Of a stretch of 64,000 nucleotides of DNA, positions 17,201 to 24,466 are shown piece after piece (positions within the stretch are counted from its first letter, which is position 1; each line of letters starts with the position of its first letter). Made by a program: the position numbers and the translations under genes. The stretch lies in NCBI GenBank assembly GCA_020634155.1, contig JACKCI010000002.1, positions 1,054,001-1,118,000 of the forward strand, given 5' to 3'. The notes beneath the pieces are model-generated. The model searched no databases, was not told the DNA's origin, and saw nothing but the letters and a program-made list of their open reading frames with translations. This DNA comes from Anaerolineales bacterium (lineage in GTDB: Bacteria > Chloroflexota > Anaerolineae > Aggregatilineales > J027).

Positions 17201-20083
17201 GGCCAAGCCGTTAGCGTCAGTTGTGATTGTGAGAGTCTCGACTGCTATCTCTTCTTGATTCCATTCATAGCGCCCGAACTGACCCTCAATCGGTGTCCGT
17301 TCCCAGCGTATCTCCACCACCTCCAGTGTGATGGTCTTATCCGCGATGGGGGTGCTATCGGCGGTAACGGCAATCAGGTCAATGGGCATCGGCTGATTTT
17401 CGCGCCCAAAGTATTGACTGGACTGTAGCCCCACATAGATATTGGCGGGATGGGCCAGCACGCTGGTGCTACTGCTGATAGATTGATAGCTTTCGTCAGT
17501 GACAGTCGCCGTGACCGTCAAGCGTACTGGACGATTTGAGTTGGTTTGGGTGTTGGTCGAGGAGATGAGGTAATTGCCATCGGCATCAGTCCGCCCTGTC
17601 CCATTCCCCACCGTATAAGTGGTAGCTGTGGTGGTCTCATCATAGAAACGATAGCGTCCGTTGCCCGTATAGACAAATCCGGCTGGGGCCGCCGTTGCGC
17701 TCCATGAGACATCCGCATTACTGACCTTACCACCCGAATAATAGTCAGCACTGACCAGCACATTCAGCGGGTCGCCTTGGAAGATTTCGTCCTGTTGGGG
17801 CGTAGCGCTCACCGCAAATTCGGGTACCCGAAACTCGGCAATGGTGAAGGAGCCAAGATAGCGCCCGTTGGCGTAAATGGTGGCGTTCCCCAAGGCAGTC
17901 TCTTCAGGCAGCAACAACTCACCGCTAAAGGTGCCAAAATCGGTAACCTCGGCATTTCCCTCAAAGAGGGTGGTGCCATCTGTCGCGGTAATCTGAACCG
18001 GAACTTGGCGCACATTAGGGATGCCATAGTCCATATCCTCACGCTCCCGCAGCACCCCGCGATAGTACACAGTCTCACCGGGGCGGTAGATGGGGCGGTC
18101 GGTATAGAGATAGTCTTGGATGATAGGCAGGTCGTTGTCGCTGGTGCTATACCACACGCCATAGGCTCCGGCACCCTCAATTACCACAAAAATCTGCTCG
18201 TCGTCCACCAAATCAATCGGGGCGCGGAAGATACCCTCGGCGTTGGTTTGTCCGCGTGCGATAGCTTCCCCTTTATTGTAAATCGTGACGGTGGCTTCTT
18301 GGATAGGCGCGGCGCTAGGCATATCAGTCACCCACACCATTGTCTCTTGCGGGCTGCGCTTGACGGTAGCCGTCGCATTGACCACCGCCAGCGAGTATTG
18401 GTAGTAACGGTTGTCGTCGCGGCTGGTATCCCGAAAGGCCAGCCAATAGACTCCCGGAGTCAAGGCTCCACCTTCCTCTGATGCTAGAAACACCTCAGTC
18501 GGGATGTTCTGCGCCCCGTCGGAGTTGAAGTTGGTTGTCCATGTGCGGGCGATTTCAAACCACGACAGCCATGCGGGTAATTCACTAAAGCTATAAGGGT
18601 AGTTGCTGGTCAGGTTGCCAGCGACTTCCGGTAGCCTGTTACCCTGAATCCGATACAGGATAAACTGTGCTTGGGGCTTGCCTGAAATCGAAAGTGAGAT
18701 ACGGGTATCTTCCCGATACGCCCCTGTTTGTAACAAGCTAGGGCTACCGCTTTCGAGGATGGGGTAGAGGCTACTTTGCAGTTCGCCCGTCGTAAAGCGG
18801 AAGGTGTAGTCGGTAGCAATCGCGTTGCCGTAAATATCCTCGGTGCCACGCTTGAGCGTGATGGTGTATTGAGTGTTGGGCTGGCTGCGGAAGCTAATGC
18901 CAAGGCTTTGCTCACCATAGACCACTGGTTCCCACTCCACATCCGGCGACACCTCAATTTTATCCACGAAGGTCTCGGTATCCATGCGGGTACGGAAGCG
19001 GATACTAGCCCCACCTCCCGGACGCACACCTGTGTTGCCGTCATAGGGCGAGACAGTATCCACAGCGGGGTAGGGAACTGTGCTGAAGGTATAGGAGATA
19101 CCCGCGTCCAACGTCGCATCACCATAGGCGCTCATGGCGCTATCGGTGATATTCAAGATATAGCTGCTGTCGATGGTCAGTAGTTCAGTTGGCCTAAAGA
19201 GGAAGCTGGCATGGGTGTCGCCCCATTCAAAGCTACCCGCCACCGCCGCCCCGTTATGCCACAAACTGAAGGCGGCCTCGGTGCTGGTCTTATCCATCGG
19301 CTGGCTAAAATAAACGTTGATAACATCATCCAAATAGATAAAACCCGCTCTATCACGGGGATAAACTGAGGTCACTTGCGGCGGGAGCGTCTTAAATGAC
19401 CACCCATAATCGGCCTCTAAAACTGCCCCATCCACTGCCGTTAAACCACTTTGCACCGTCACAGTGTAGATGGTGCCACCCCGTAGCGGCTCGGCAGGGG
19501 TGAAAATATAAATCCCCGTGTTGAGCCATTCGCCCGACCCCGCCAATTCCGGTTCAATCTGGATGGGCTGTGGCAAGTCCTCGAATTGCTCCGTTGAAAC
19601 CAACGGCACGACGGGGCGGTTGAAGGTCACGACAATGCTGGCATCAGCCGCGACCCCTTCGGCCCCGACATCGGGCACAACAGTCGTCACCTCCAGTGGG
19701 CTAATCGTCTTGAGGGTGGCGGTGTAGGTTTCTTCTAGTCCGATGCCATCTGGTGTCTGGGCATTGGTGCCAATCGTTAGGCTATAGCTGGTATTGCGCG
19801 GCCAGCCACCTGTCGGCACAAAATTGACGCTCCGCCCATCGACCCACGTGAGACTCCCGTCCAAACTGGGTTCAAAGCTGAGGGCCTTGGCGACACTATC
19901 TTGATCCATGGCTTGATTAAAGGTGATGCTGAGGGTGTCATCGGGGAGGAGTTCAACGCCGGGGAGGGGCCAAACATCAATAACACGCGGCGGGGGATTC
20001 ATACTGTCTTGTGATAAGGCGCGGTCAGATGCGACCACGGCCAGCATTCCAAATAGGGCAATGAAGAGCAACATTCGTTTCAT
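14216..20083 (-). CDS. Bacterial alpha-2-macroglobulin with N-terminal Ig-like domains
   Basis: About 1955 residues. A signal peptide (about 1-25) precedes a run of Ig-like (Big_5/SbsA type) domains to about 450, each starting with a VxxVxPxxGA-like segment. Macroglobulin domains, a bait-like region and the A2M core follow, with LWEGHVVTDANGKATVSLEL. The thioester motif is intact: Cys1471-Ile-Glu-Gln1474 within YPHQCIEQTVSRFLP. The complement-like helical domain and the C-terminal receptor-like domain end in FPEVFGRSDG. These proteins trap attacking proteases by covalent binding at the cell envelope. I chose the ATG at 20083, which has AGGAGGT 8 bases upstream; a GTG 9 bases earlier overlaps that site. 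A low-complexity Pro/Ala insert (about 1215-1260) precedes the core. The usual partner PBP1c is not adjacent. Confidence 0.93.
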   Translation of the reverse strand: MKRMLLFIALFGMLAVVASDRALSQDSMNPPPRVIDVWPLPGVELLPDDTLSITFNQAMDQDSVAKALSFEPSLDGSLTWVDGRSVNFVPTGGWPRNTSYSLTIGTNAQTPDGIGLEETYTATLKTISPLEVTTVVPDVGAEGVAADASIVVTFNRPVVPLVSTEQFEDLPQPIQIEPELAGSGEWLNTGIYIFTPAEPLRGGTIYTVTVQSGLTAVDGAVLEADYGWSFKTLPPQVTSVYPRDRAGFIYLDDVINVYFSQPMDKTSTEAAFSLWHNGAAVAGSFEWGDTHASFLFRPTELLTIDSSYILNITDSAMSAYGDATLDAGISYTFSTVPYPAVDTVSPYDGNTGVRPGGGASIRFRTRMDTETFVDKIEVSPDVEWEPVVYGEQSLGISFRSQPNTQYTITLKRGTEDIYGNAIATDYTFRFTTGELQSSLYPILESGSPSLLQTGAYREDTRISLSISGKPQAQFILYRIQGNRLPEVAGNLTSNYPYSFSELPAWLSWFEIARTWTTNFNSDGAQNIPTEVFLASEEGGALTPGVYWLAFRDTSRDDNRYYQYSLAVVNATATVKRSPQETMVWVTDMPSAAPIQEATVTIYNKGEAIARGQTNAEGIFRAPIDLVDDEQIFVVIEGAGAYGVWYSTSDNDLPIIQDYLYTDRPIYRPGETVYYRGVLREREDMDYGIPNVRQVPVQITATDGTTLFEGNAEVTDFGTFSGELLLPEETALGNATIYANGRYLGSFTIAEFRVPEFAVSATPQQDEIFQGDPLNVLVSADYYSGGKVSNADVSWSATAAPAGFVYTGNGRYRFYDETTTATTYTVGNGTGRTDADGNYLISSTNTQTNSNRPVRLTVTATVTDESYQSISSSTSVLAHPANIYVGLQSSQYFGRENQPMPIDLIAVTADSTPIADKTITLEVVEIRWERTPIEGQFGRYEWNQEEIAVETLTITTDANGLASYTFTPPNAGIFRVRASALDEYERPNSSTLRFWVTGTRRVWWGQASTRIQPVADKDSYQLGDTAQILVPLPFEGASTVLITTERAGVIAYEVRQVEGSTLLYDLPISEAHVPTVHVSFTAVKGIDGESLNPDYRTGSIALAVEPTQQRLHITVTPSASLTQPRDTLSFELTITDADGNPVQAEIGLALTDKAILALAPPNSGTLEGAYYGYQRDYVYTGISLQALLDRVTDTAVPPEEDKGGTEELGTPTALPTMTAMAAEAPAPTAGDSPGGAAQPPNVTVRENFEQTPLWEGHVVTDANGKATVSLELPDNLTTWTFDARALTTQTQVGQTTIEVVTTLPLLVRPATPRFMVVGDRVQLAMVVNNNTEAAQDIEAYIQAAGVELEGDSQQTVTIEAGSRARISWWATVQDVEYVDLTFIAVGQDGYQDAAKPSLATGPDGTIPVYRYTAPDKVGTAGILREGGADVEGISLPPRFDDREGELVIRTDPSLAVTTIDSLNYLENYPHQCIEQTVSRFLPNAVTYRALASLGVQDSNLEANLYVALNYGMTRLQNEQNPDGGWGWFVRMESNPMVSAYAVLGLIEAQESGWEVDSGMMDSAMNYLRGQLTRPTIDSQQWQLNRQAFFLYVLARAGEGNLDDYQRLYELRLKLSYASRAYLLLAYQERFPTEAAINDLISDLTTAAILSATGAHWEEEYVDWWNWGSNTRTTAIVLSALIHAQPESDLLPNAVRWLMVARNGDHWESTQETVWTVLALTDWMLLTGELQGDYDYQVNLNNEGLLDESVTPDTVREGHVLRIAVRDLLADEMNRLIVAREDGMGALYYTAHLDLRLPASEVDALNRGVQIERQYFLANDPAAPITSAKVGDTITVKLTFTLTEDMYYFVLEDPYPAGTEAVNSRLLTTASDGRPQLNRFSDEWRWWWGWWWYDRTELRDEQANLYADYLPRGTYVFSYQVNATVPGEFQTRPAQGYAFYFPEVFGRSDGALFTVTE

Positions 20084-20146
20084 GTGGTTCACCTCCTGTC
20101 ATAGCTAGGACGTTAGGCGGCGCGGTTTCGTTCCCCTTTGGGGCAT

Positions 20147-20180
20147 AAAAAACTCACCACCGCACAGGGGCAGTGGTGAG
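20147..20180 (-). terminator. Rho-independent terminator of the AMP-ligase/MFS/lipoprotein operon
   Basis: On the minus strand CTCACCAC and GTGGTGAG form an 8-bp stem, followed by TTTTTT. It lies just beyond the stop codon at 20217 and between that operon and the macroglobulin gene. Confidence 0.85.
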
Positions 20181-20216
20181 CATCATCGTCTATATATCAG
20201 AGATTAGCGTGTGGCT

Positions 20217-21389
20217 TTAATCCCATGTGCGCTGGTCTTCGATGAGCCGTGCGCCGTCGGGGATACTCTCCACAAACTCGACCTCGTTGATAGTCAAACG
20301 GGCCGCTGCGGAGAGAGCCTGCTTGAGTTGTTCGGCGTCCATACTCCCAACCACCCGTAGCGTGACCACATCGCGCACCCCGTCGCGGGTAATGACGGCT
20401 TGCATAGCATCCACATCGGGGAACATGCTCACCGCAAAGCGCAATTGATTGGGGTGCAAGAACATGCCGCGCACCTTGACGGCCTCGCCACTTCGCCCGA
20501 CCAACCCGCGCAGACGGTCGCTTCCCGGTATCATCACTGCCATATCGCCCGTGCCAAAGCGCAGCAAAGGATACACACGGTCAAATTTGGTAACGACCAC
20601 CTCACCGGGGGTGCCTTCGGGGACAGCCTCGCCCGTCTCAGGGTCAACCAATTCCATCACTTGATTTTGAGCCACAATAAAGCCCTCTTGCCCGTGAATC
20701 TCAGAGGCGATAAAGCCAAGGTCGGCGGTGGCATAGGCTTGGCTGGTCTGGATGCCATACTCGCCCTCAAATTTGGCCCGCAACGAGGGTGGATAGGGTT
20801 CAGCCGAGAAGAACGCTTTTTTCAAGGGGATGGCGGCTTTGGGAATGCCGAATTCAAGTGCTTTATCTAAAATAATCGACAAAAAGCTGGGGGTGCCAAC
20901 ATAGCCCGTGACCCGTAACTCCTGCATGACCTTAACATGTATCTCCGTATTGCCCGGCCCCAAGGGGATAACCGTAGCGCCAGTGCGGTGAACGGCCTCA
21001 TCAAAGAGCAGGCCCGCTGGCACCAAGTGATAGAGGAAGGCGTTAATCACACGGTCTTCGGGGCCAAAGCCTGCCATCTGGAGAGCGCTAACGGCATCCT
21101 CAATCAGGCTTTCATCTTCACTGCTACCGGGGTCATAAATCGGTCCGGGTGAGAGGAAAATGCGGTCGAGAGCATCAACGGGCATGGCTAACCAACCCCC
21201 AAAGGGTGGGTCTTGGCGCTGCATTTCACTGAATTGGTCTTTGCTGGTAATCGGTAAGCGGGCGAGGTCGGCAACGGTGCGAATGTCATCTGGTGTCAGC
21301 CCCACATGGTCAAAGATGGCTTTAACCGCTGGGGCGTTGGCATAGGCATAAACGAGGTGTTCATGTAAGCGTTGGTCGAGGGTGGTCAC
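20217..21389 (-). CDS. Phenylacetate-CoA ligase-like (AMP-binding superfamily) protein
   Basis: A 390-residue protein of the PaaK-like adenylate-forming group. The C-terminal part is most recognisable: YATADLGFIASEIHG, PGEVVVTKFDRVYPLLRFGTGD and GLVGRSGEAVKVRGMFLHP match the ATP/adenylate-binding and hinge motifs, and an ACT-like C-terminal domain follows. The nucleotide P-loop SSGTTG is not present; the equivalent stretch reads PGSSEDESLIEDA, so ATP use may be impaired or altered. Start is GTG with AAGGAG 6 bases upstream. Its 5' end overlaps the MFS gene by 29 bases, placing it last in the lipoprotein-MFS-ligase operon. A role activating or handling a lipid-like acid for the exporter is an inference from context. 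Confidence 0.75.
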   Translation of the reverse strand: MTTLDQRLHEHLVYAYANAPAVKAIFDHVGLTPDDIRTVADLARLPITSKDQFSEMQRQDPPFGGWLAMPVDALDRIFLSPGPIYDPGSSEDESLIEDAVSALQMAGFGPEDRVINAFLYHLVPAGLLFDEAVHRTGATVIPLGPGNTEIHVKVMQELRVTGYVGTPSFLSIILDKALEFGIPKAAIPLKKAFFSAEPYPPSLRAKFEGEYGIQTSQAYATADLGFIASEIHGQEGFIVAQNQVMELVDPETGEAVPEGTPGEVVVTKFDRVYPLLRFGTGDMAVMIPGSDRLRGLVGRSGEAVKVRGMFLHPNQLRFAVSMFPDVDAMQAVITRDGVRDVVTLRVVGSMDAEQLKQALSAAARLTINEVEFVESIPDGARLIEDQRTWD

Positions 21390-23043
21390 TTTCGGCTCCT
21401 TTTTCTACACGGCCACCATGTAGCCGCAATGCAATGAACAAGGCCACGACCGTCACCGCCGCGCCAATCAGGAACAACTCATTAATCTGGGCAACGGTAG
21501 CATCCAAATAGGCGGCTTGACGCTCGTCAATGTCCGTAATATTACCCAATGCGCGGGTTCGCTGCTCGACTCTCGATAGGGCATAAGACGTTAGGCCAGA
21601 GATAGCGAGGGTCATGCCCACCAGCCGCAAAATCAAGACGAGGGCCGCCGATACCCCACGCTCACCCATCGGCACCTCATTAATCAGCGCCGTCGATACG
21701 GGCGAGATGGTCAAGCCTAAGCCGACGCCAATCACCGCAATCTCAAAGGCCATAATCCAAGGTGAGATGTCCGATGTCCACGTCAGGCTGCACAGCACAA
21801 AGCCAATCACTGCCAGCGCCAGTCCACCAACTGTCACCGGACGGAAGCCGTAGCGGTCACTCAACAGCGCTCCCGGATAGGCCGCCAGCGCCATTGGCAC
21901 CGTGAGACCCGATAACACCAGCCCTGCGATGAGGGCCGCGTCTTGAAAAGCCTCTTGGCTCGTCGATTCGGCGCGGATGTTAATCACCAATGGCACACTC
22001 ACCAAGCCAATCGCCAAGCCAAACCCCACACAAAAGTTGGTAAAGGCCGAGGCGCTATAGTTGCGCTTGCGGAAAAGCTTGAGGTCAATCAATGGGTGGC
22101 GGGTTCGCATCTCCCACAGCAGGAACAGACCAAAGAAGACGGCGGCTCCAATCAGCAGGGGGATGGTGTAATCATTGCTGGAATGGGTCGAGAGGTCTTC
22201 AAAACTCTCAGCCCCTAATGCCGATTCTGGGCTGGCACCCCCGACCCCTACGCTAAAGCCAATCAGCGCAAGGGTAATCAAAGCCGTGCCGAGGACATCG
22301 AAGTATTGTCCAGAGCGATGCCCAAACTCTCCCCCGCGCAGGGCATACCACGCCCCCACCAGCGCCACGAGGCTAATCGGGATGTTTAGGATAAATAGGG
22401 TATGCCAAGTGGGATAGCCGAGGTCAAGGCCAACGCTGCCAAGCGCATCCACAATGATGTCGCCATGCGCCCCAAAAAACTTGACCATCGCGCCGCCGTA
22501 GAGATGCCCCAAGACCCAGCCCGCTGTATCGACCGCCCCCACAAAGCCCAATGGGCGGGCGCGTTCCCCTGCCGGAAACATATCGCCCACCACCGCCATT
22601 GTGACAGGTACCATCGCTCCCGCACCAAAGGCCTGTATGACCCTCCCAAGGATGATCATATGCAGTTGGCGGATTTCCAACGCAGGCGGGATATGGGTGT
22701 CGGGATTGGGATAGAGCCACCGATACCCGTCGAGGTACCAATCGGCGGGCCATGTATGGGCAATCGTGACGAACCACGAGCCAAACATGAAGATAATCAG
22801 GCAGGCGATATAGACCCAGCGCCGCCCGATGATGTCCGAGATGCGCCCCATAAAGGTCATGCTAATGGTATAGGCCAGCAGATAGCCACTGACCGCCCAC
22901 GACGCATCATCAAAGCGTGAATCAATCGGGAGTTTAAGCTGGTTGATAATCTCTGGCAGAATAGCCGAGACGATGGTGAGGTCTAACGCGCCAATAAACA
23001 CAGGCAACGTTAAGACGATGAGTATACCCCACGGACGACGCAT
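21361..23043 (-). CDS. MFS drug/lipid exporter, DHA2 family, 14 TM (P55-like)
   Basis: A 560-residue membrane protein with about 14 hydrophobic segments and the DHA2 layout. It has the A-motif region GRISDIIGRRWVYIA, the GRVIQAFGAGAMVPV segment and a VGAVDTAGWVLGHLYGG motif like that of drug/proton antiporters. There is a long extracytoplasmic loop between TM3 and TM4 (about 85-125) and a hydrophilic loop near 285. It begins two bases after an LprG-like lipoprotein gene, the same order as mycobacterial lprG-P55 (Rv1411c-Rv1410c), where the pair moves triacylglycerides and related lipids to the outer envelope. That homology is by gene order and family resemblance and is not proven here. Confidence 0.85.
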   Translation of the reverse strand: MRRPWGILIVLTLPVFIGALDLTIVSAILPEIINQLKLPIDSRFDDASWAVSGYLLAYTISMTFMGRISDIIGRRWVYIACLIIFMFGSWFVTIAHTWPADWYLDGYRWLYPNPDTHIPPALEIRQLHMIILGRVIQAFGAGAMVPVTMAVVGDMFPAGERARPLGFVGAVDTAGWVLGHLYGGAMVKFFGAHGDIIVDALGSVGLDLGYPTWHTLFILNIPISLVALVGAWYALRGGEFGHRSGQYFDVLGTALITLALIGFSVGVGGASPESALGAESFEDLSTHSSNDYTIPLLIGAAVFFGLFLLWEMRTRHPLIDLKLFRKRNYSASAFTNFCVGFGLAIGLVSVPLVINIRAESTSQEAFQDAALIAGLVLSGLTVPMALAAYPGALLSDRYGFRPVTVGGLALAVIGFVLCSLTWTSDISPWIMAFEIAVIGVGLGLTISPVSTALINEVPMGERGVSAALVLILRLVGMTLAISGLTSYALSRVEQRTRALGNITDIDERQAAYLDATVAQINELFLIGAAVTVVALFIALRLHGGRVEKGAESDHPRPTLT

Positions 23044-23045
23044 GA

Positions 23046-23786
23046 TTAGCTTACTTCAGGCTCGGTGATGGTAACGTCTTGGTTGTAGGAGTCAAGCTCA
23101 ATTGTCCAGATGGTGGCTTCGCTTGCCTCATCAACGGGCGGCTCTTCAACTACAATCCGCGCCACGCGGTTGGTATCATCGCGGCGGATATAGACATCGG
23201 TCTTGAACAGCCCCTCTTGGGTTCCAATCAGCCCCACTGTAACTGAGCGTATCTTAGCAGCCGGTACCATCCCGCGGATGTGATACACCGCAATGCCACC
23301 AACCTCATCCGTGCCGACATATTCAATGTCTTGCATGGCGCGTAACGCGGCTCCGATGCCATCTTCATCCGATTGGAGGTCTTCCGGCACAAAGCCCGTC
23401 GCAAAATCTTGCACAAGCCAGTTGTCACCAGTCAAAATGGGGAGTTGAATATACTGGCGGTCAGAGATGGCTACCACCTGCACCTCTTGGGTCACGGCGT
23501 CAATCCGCACACTGACACTGGCCCGCACCTTGTCCGGACTGGCAAAACGCGCCTCGGCTTTGTTGAGTTCAATGCCTTCGTCAATGAGGCCTGTGTTAAT
23601 CACCACCGCAGCCCCTTGGGGGCGAATAATCAAGCGAAAAGAGGTCGCCTTATCGAGGCTATCGGCGGCCTTTGCCATTAAATCTTCTGGAGGTGGGGTG
23701 GCTTTGTCGTCGTCATCTGACTTACAAGCTGTCATCACACCCAGCACCAACACCAGCAATAGTAGCCATTTCCAATGGGTTTGCAT
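23046..23786 (-). CDS. LppX/LprG-family lipoprotein
   Basis: A 246-residue lipoprotein. The signal peptide ends in the lipobox VMTAC with Cys21, and a short charged linker (KSDDDDKATPPP) follows. The mature domain (about 35-240) matches the LppX_LprAFG pattern: a helix with AADSLDKATSFRLII, repeated long strands (SPDKVRASVSVRIDAVTQEVQVVAISDRQYIQ) and a final strand ending in DVTI. Members hold a lipid in a hydrophobic pocket. It is the first gene of the operon with a GGAGG site 5 bases before the ATG, and the MFS gene begins two bases after its stop. A lipid carrier role with the MFS protein follows from the mycobacterial precedent. Confidence 0.85.
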   Translation of the reverse strand: MQTHWKWLLLLVLVLGVMTACKSDDDDKATPPPEDLMAKAADSLDKATSFRLIIRPQGAAVVINTGLIDEGIELNKAEARFASPDKVRASVSVRIDAVTQEVQVVAISDRQYIQLPILTGDNWLVQDFATGFVPEDLQSDEDGIGAALRAMQDIEYVGTDEVGGIAVYHIRGMVPAAKIRSVTVGLIGTQEGLFKTDVYIRRDDTNRVARIVVEEPPVDEASEATIWTIELDSYNQDVTITEPEVS

Positions 23787-23862
23787 CCGTGCCTCCGCCT
23801 AGCGATTATAAATGATTTCTACGCAATCGTGTCGTGAATGTTGTGTTAGAAATCTCTAAACA

Positions 23863-23897
23863 ACAAGATGGACACCCACTGCGGGAATCCATCTTGT
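23863..23897 (-). terminator. Hairpin after ndk, probable weak terminator
   Basis: ACAAGATGGA and TCCATCTTGT form a perfect 10-bp stem with a 15-base loop. On the minus strand it lies 16 bases after the ndk stop and is followed by TTGTTTAG, a poor U-tract. Confidence 0.5.
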
Positions 23898-23913
23898 GCG
23901 GTAACGATGCTGT

Positions 23914-24363
23914 TTACTCGAAAATCCAGCGGTCGGTATCGCGTGACCAATCAATCAGTTCAGCAGGTGTGAAATACAAGTTAATCTCGCGTTCAGCATC
24001 CGCTTCATTGGCTGACCCATGCACAATATTGCGCCCAATCTCAAGCGCCAAGTCACCACGAATAGTGCCGGGGGCTGCATCTTTGGGGTTGGTCTTGCCG
24101 ATGGTATTGCGTGAGATGTCGATGGCGTTGTTGCCTTCCAAGACCATCACCACCACGGGGCCGCTGGTGATATAAGAAACGAGGCCTTCAAAGAAGCCTT
24201 TGCCCTTGTGTTCAAAATAGTGTTGTTCGGCGAGGGCGCGGTCGATTTGCATGAATTTCATACCCACGATGCGGAAACCCCGTCGTTCAAAGCGCGAGAT
24301 AACCTCGCCTGTTAGCCCACGTTGTATTCCATCGGGTTTGACGATAATCAGCGTGCGTTCCAA
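23914..24363 (-). CDS. ndk: Nucleoside diphosphate kinase
   Basis: 149 residues when started at the TTG at 24363, which has GGAG 7-8 bases upstream and gives the normal N-terminus (LERTLIIVKPDGIQRGL). A longer frame adds 19 residues found in no NDK. The catalytic His115 is in NIVHGSANEADAEREI, and the nucleotide-binding Lys and Arg are in the usual places (VKPDG, RNTIGKTNP, PGTIRGD). The enzyme transfers the gamma-phosphate from ATP to NDPs to balance nucleotide pools. It is transcribed on its own after the terminator of the acidic TPR operon; TGCTACTAT around 24400 could be its extended -10. Confidence 0.95.
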   Translation of the reverse strand: MERTLIIVKPDGIQRGLTGEVISRFERRGFRIVGMKFMQIDRALAEQHYFEHKGKGFFEGLVSYITSGPVVVMVLEGNNAIDISRNTIGKTNPKDAAPGTIRGDLALEIGRNIVHGSANEADAEREINLYFTPAELIDWSRDTDRWIFE

Positions 24364-24409
24364 GTTTATTTCTCCTACTGTTTCTATTCTGCGCTCAACA
24401 TAGTAGCAC

Positions 24410-24445
24410 AAAAACAACAAACGGGCGACACTCGCGCCGCCCGTT
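24410..24445 (-). terminator. Terminator of the acidic TPR-protein operon
   Basis: On the minus strand AACGGGCG and CGCCCGTT pair around a 10-base loop, followed by TTGTTGTTTTTG. It lies 21 bases after the stop of the 1055-residue gene. Confidence 0.8.
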
Positions 24446-24466
24446 GGTGGTTTAAGCGTGTATCAG

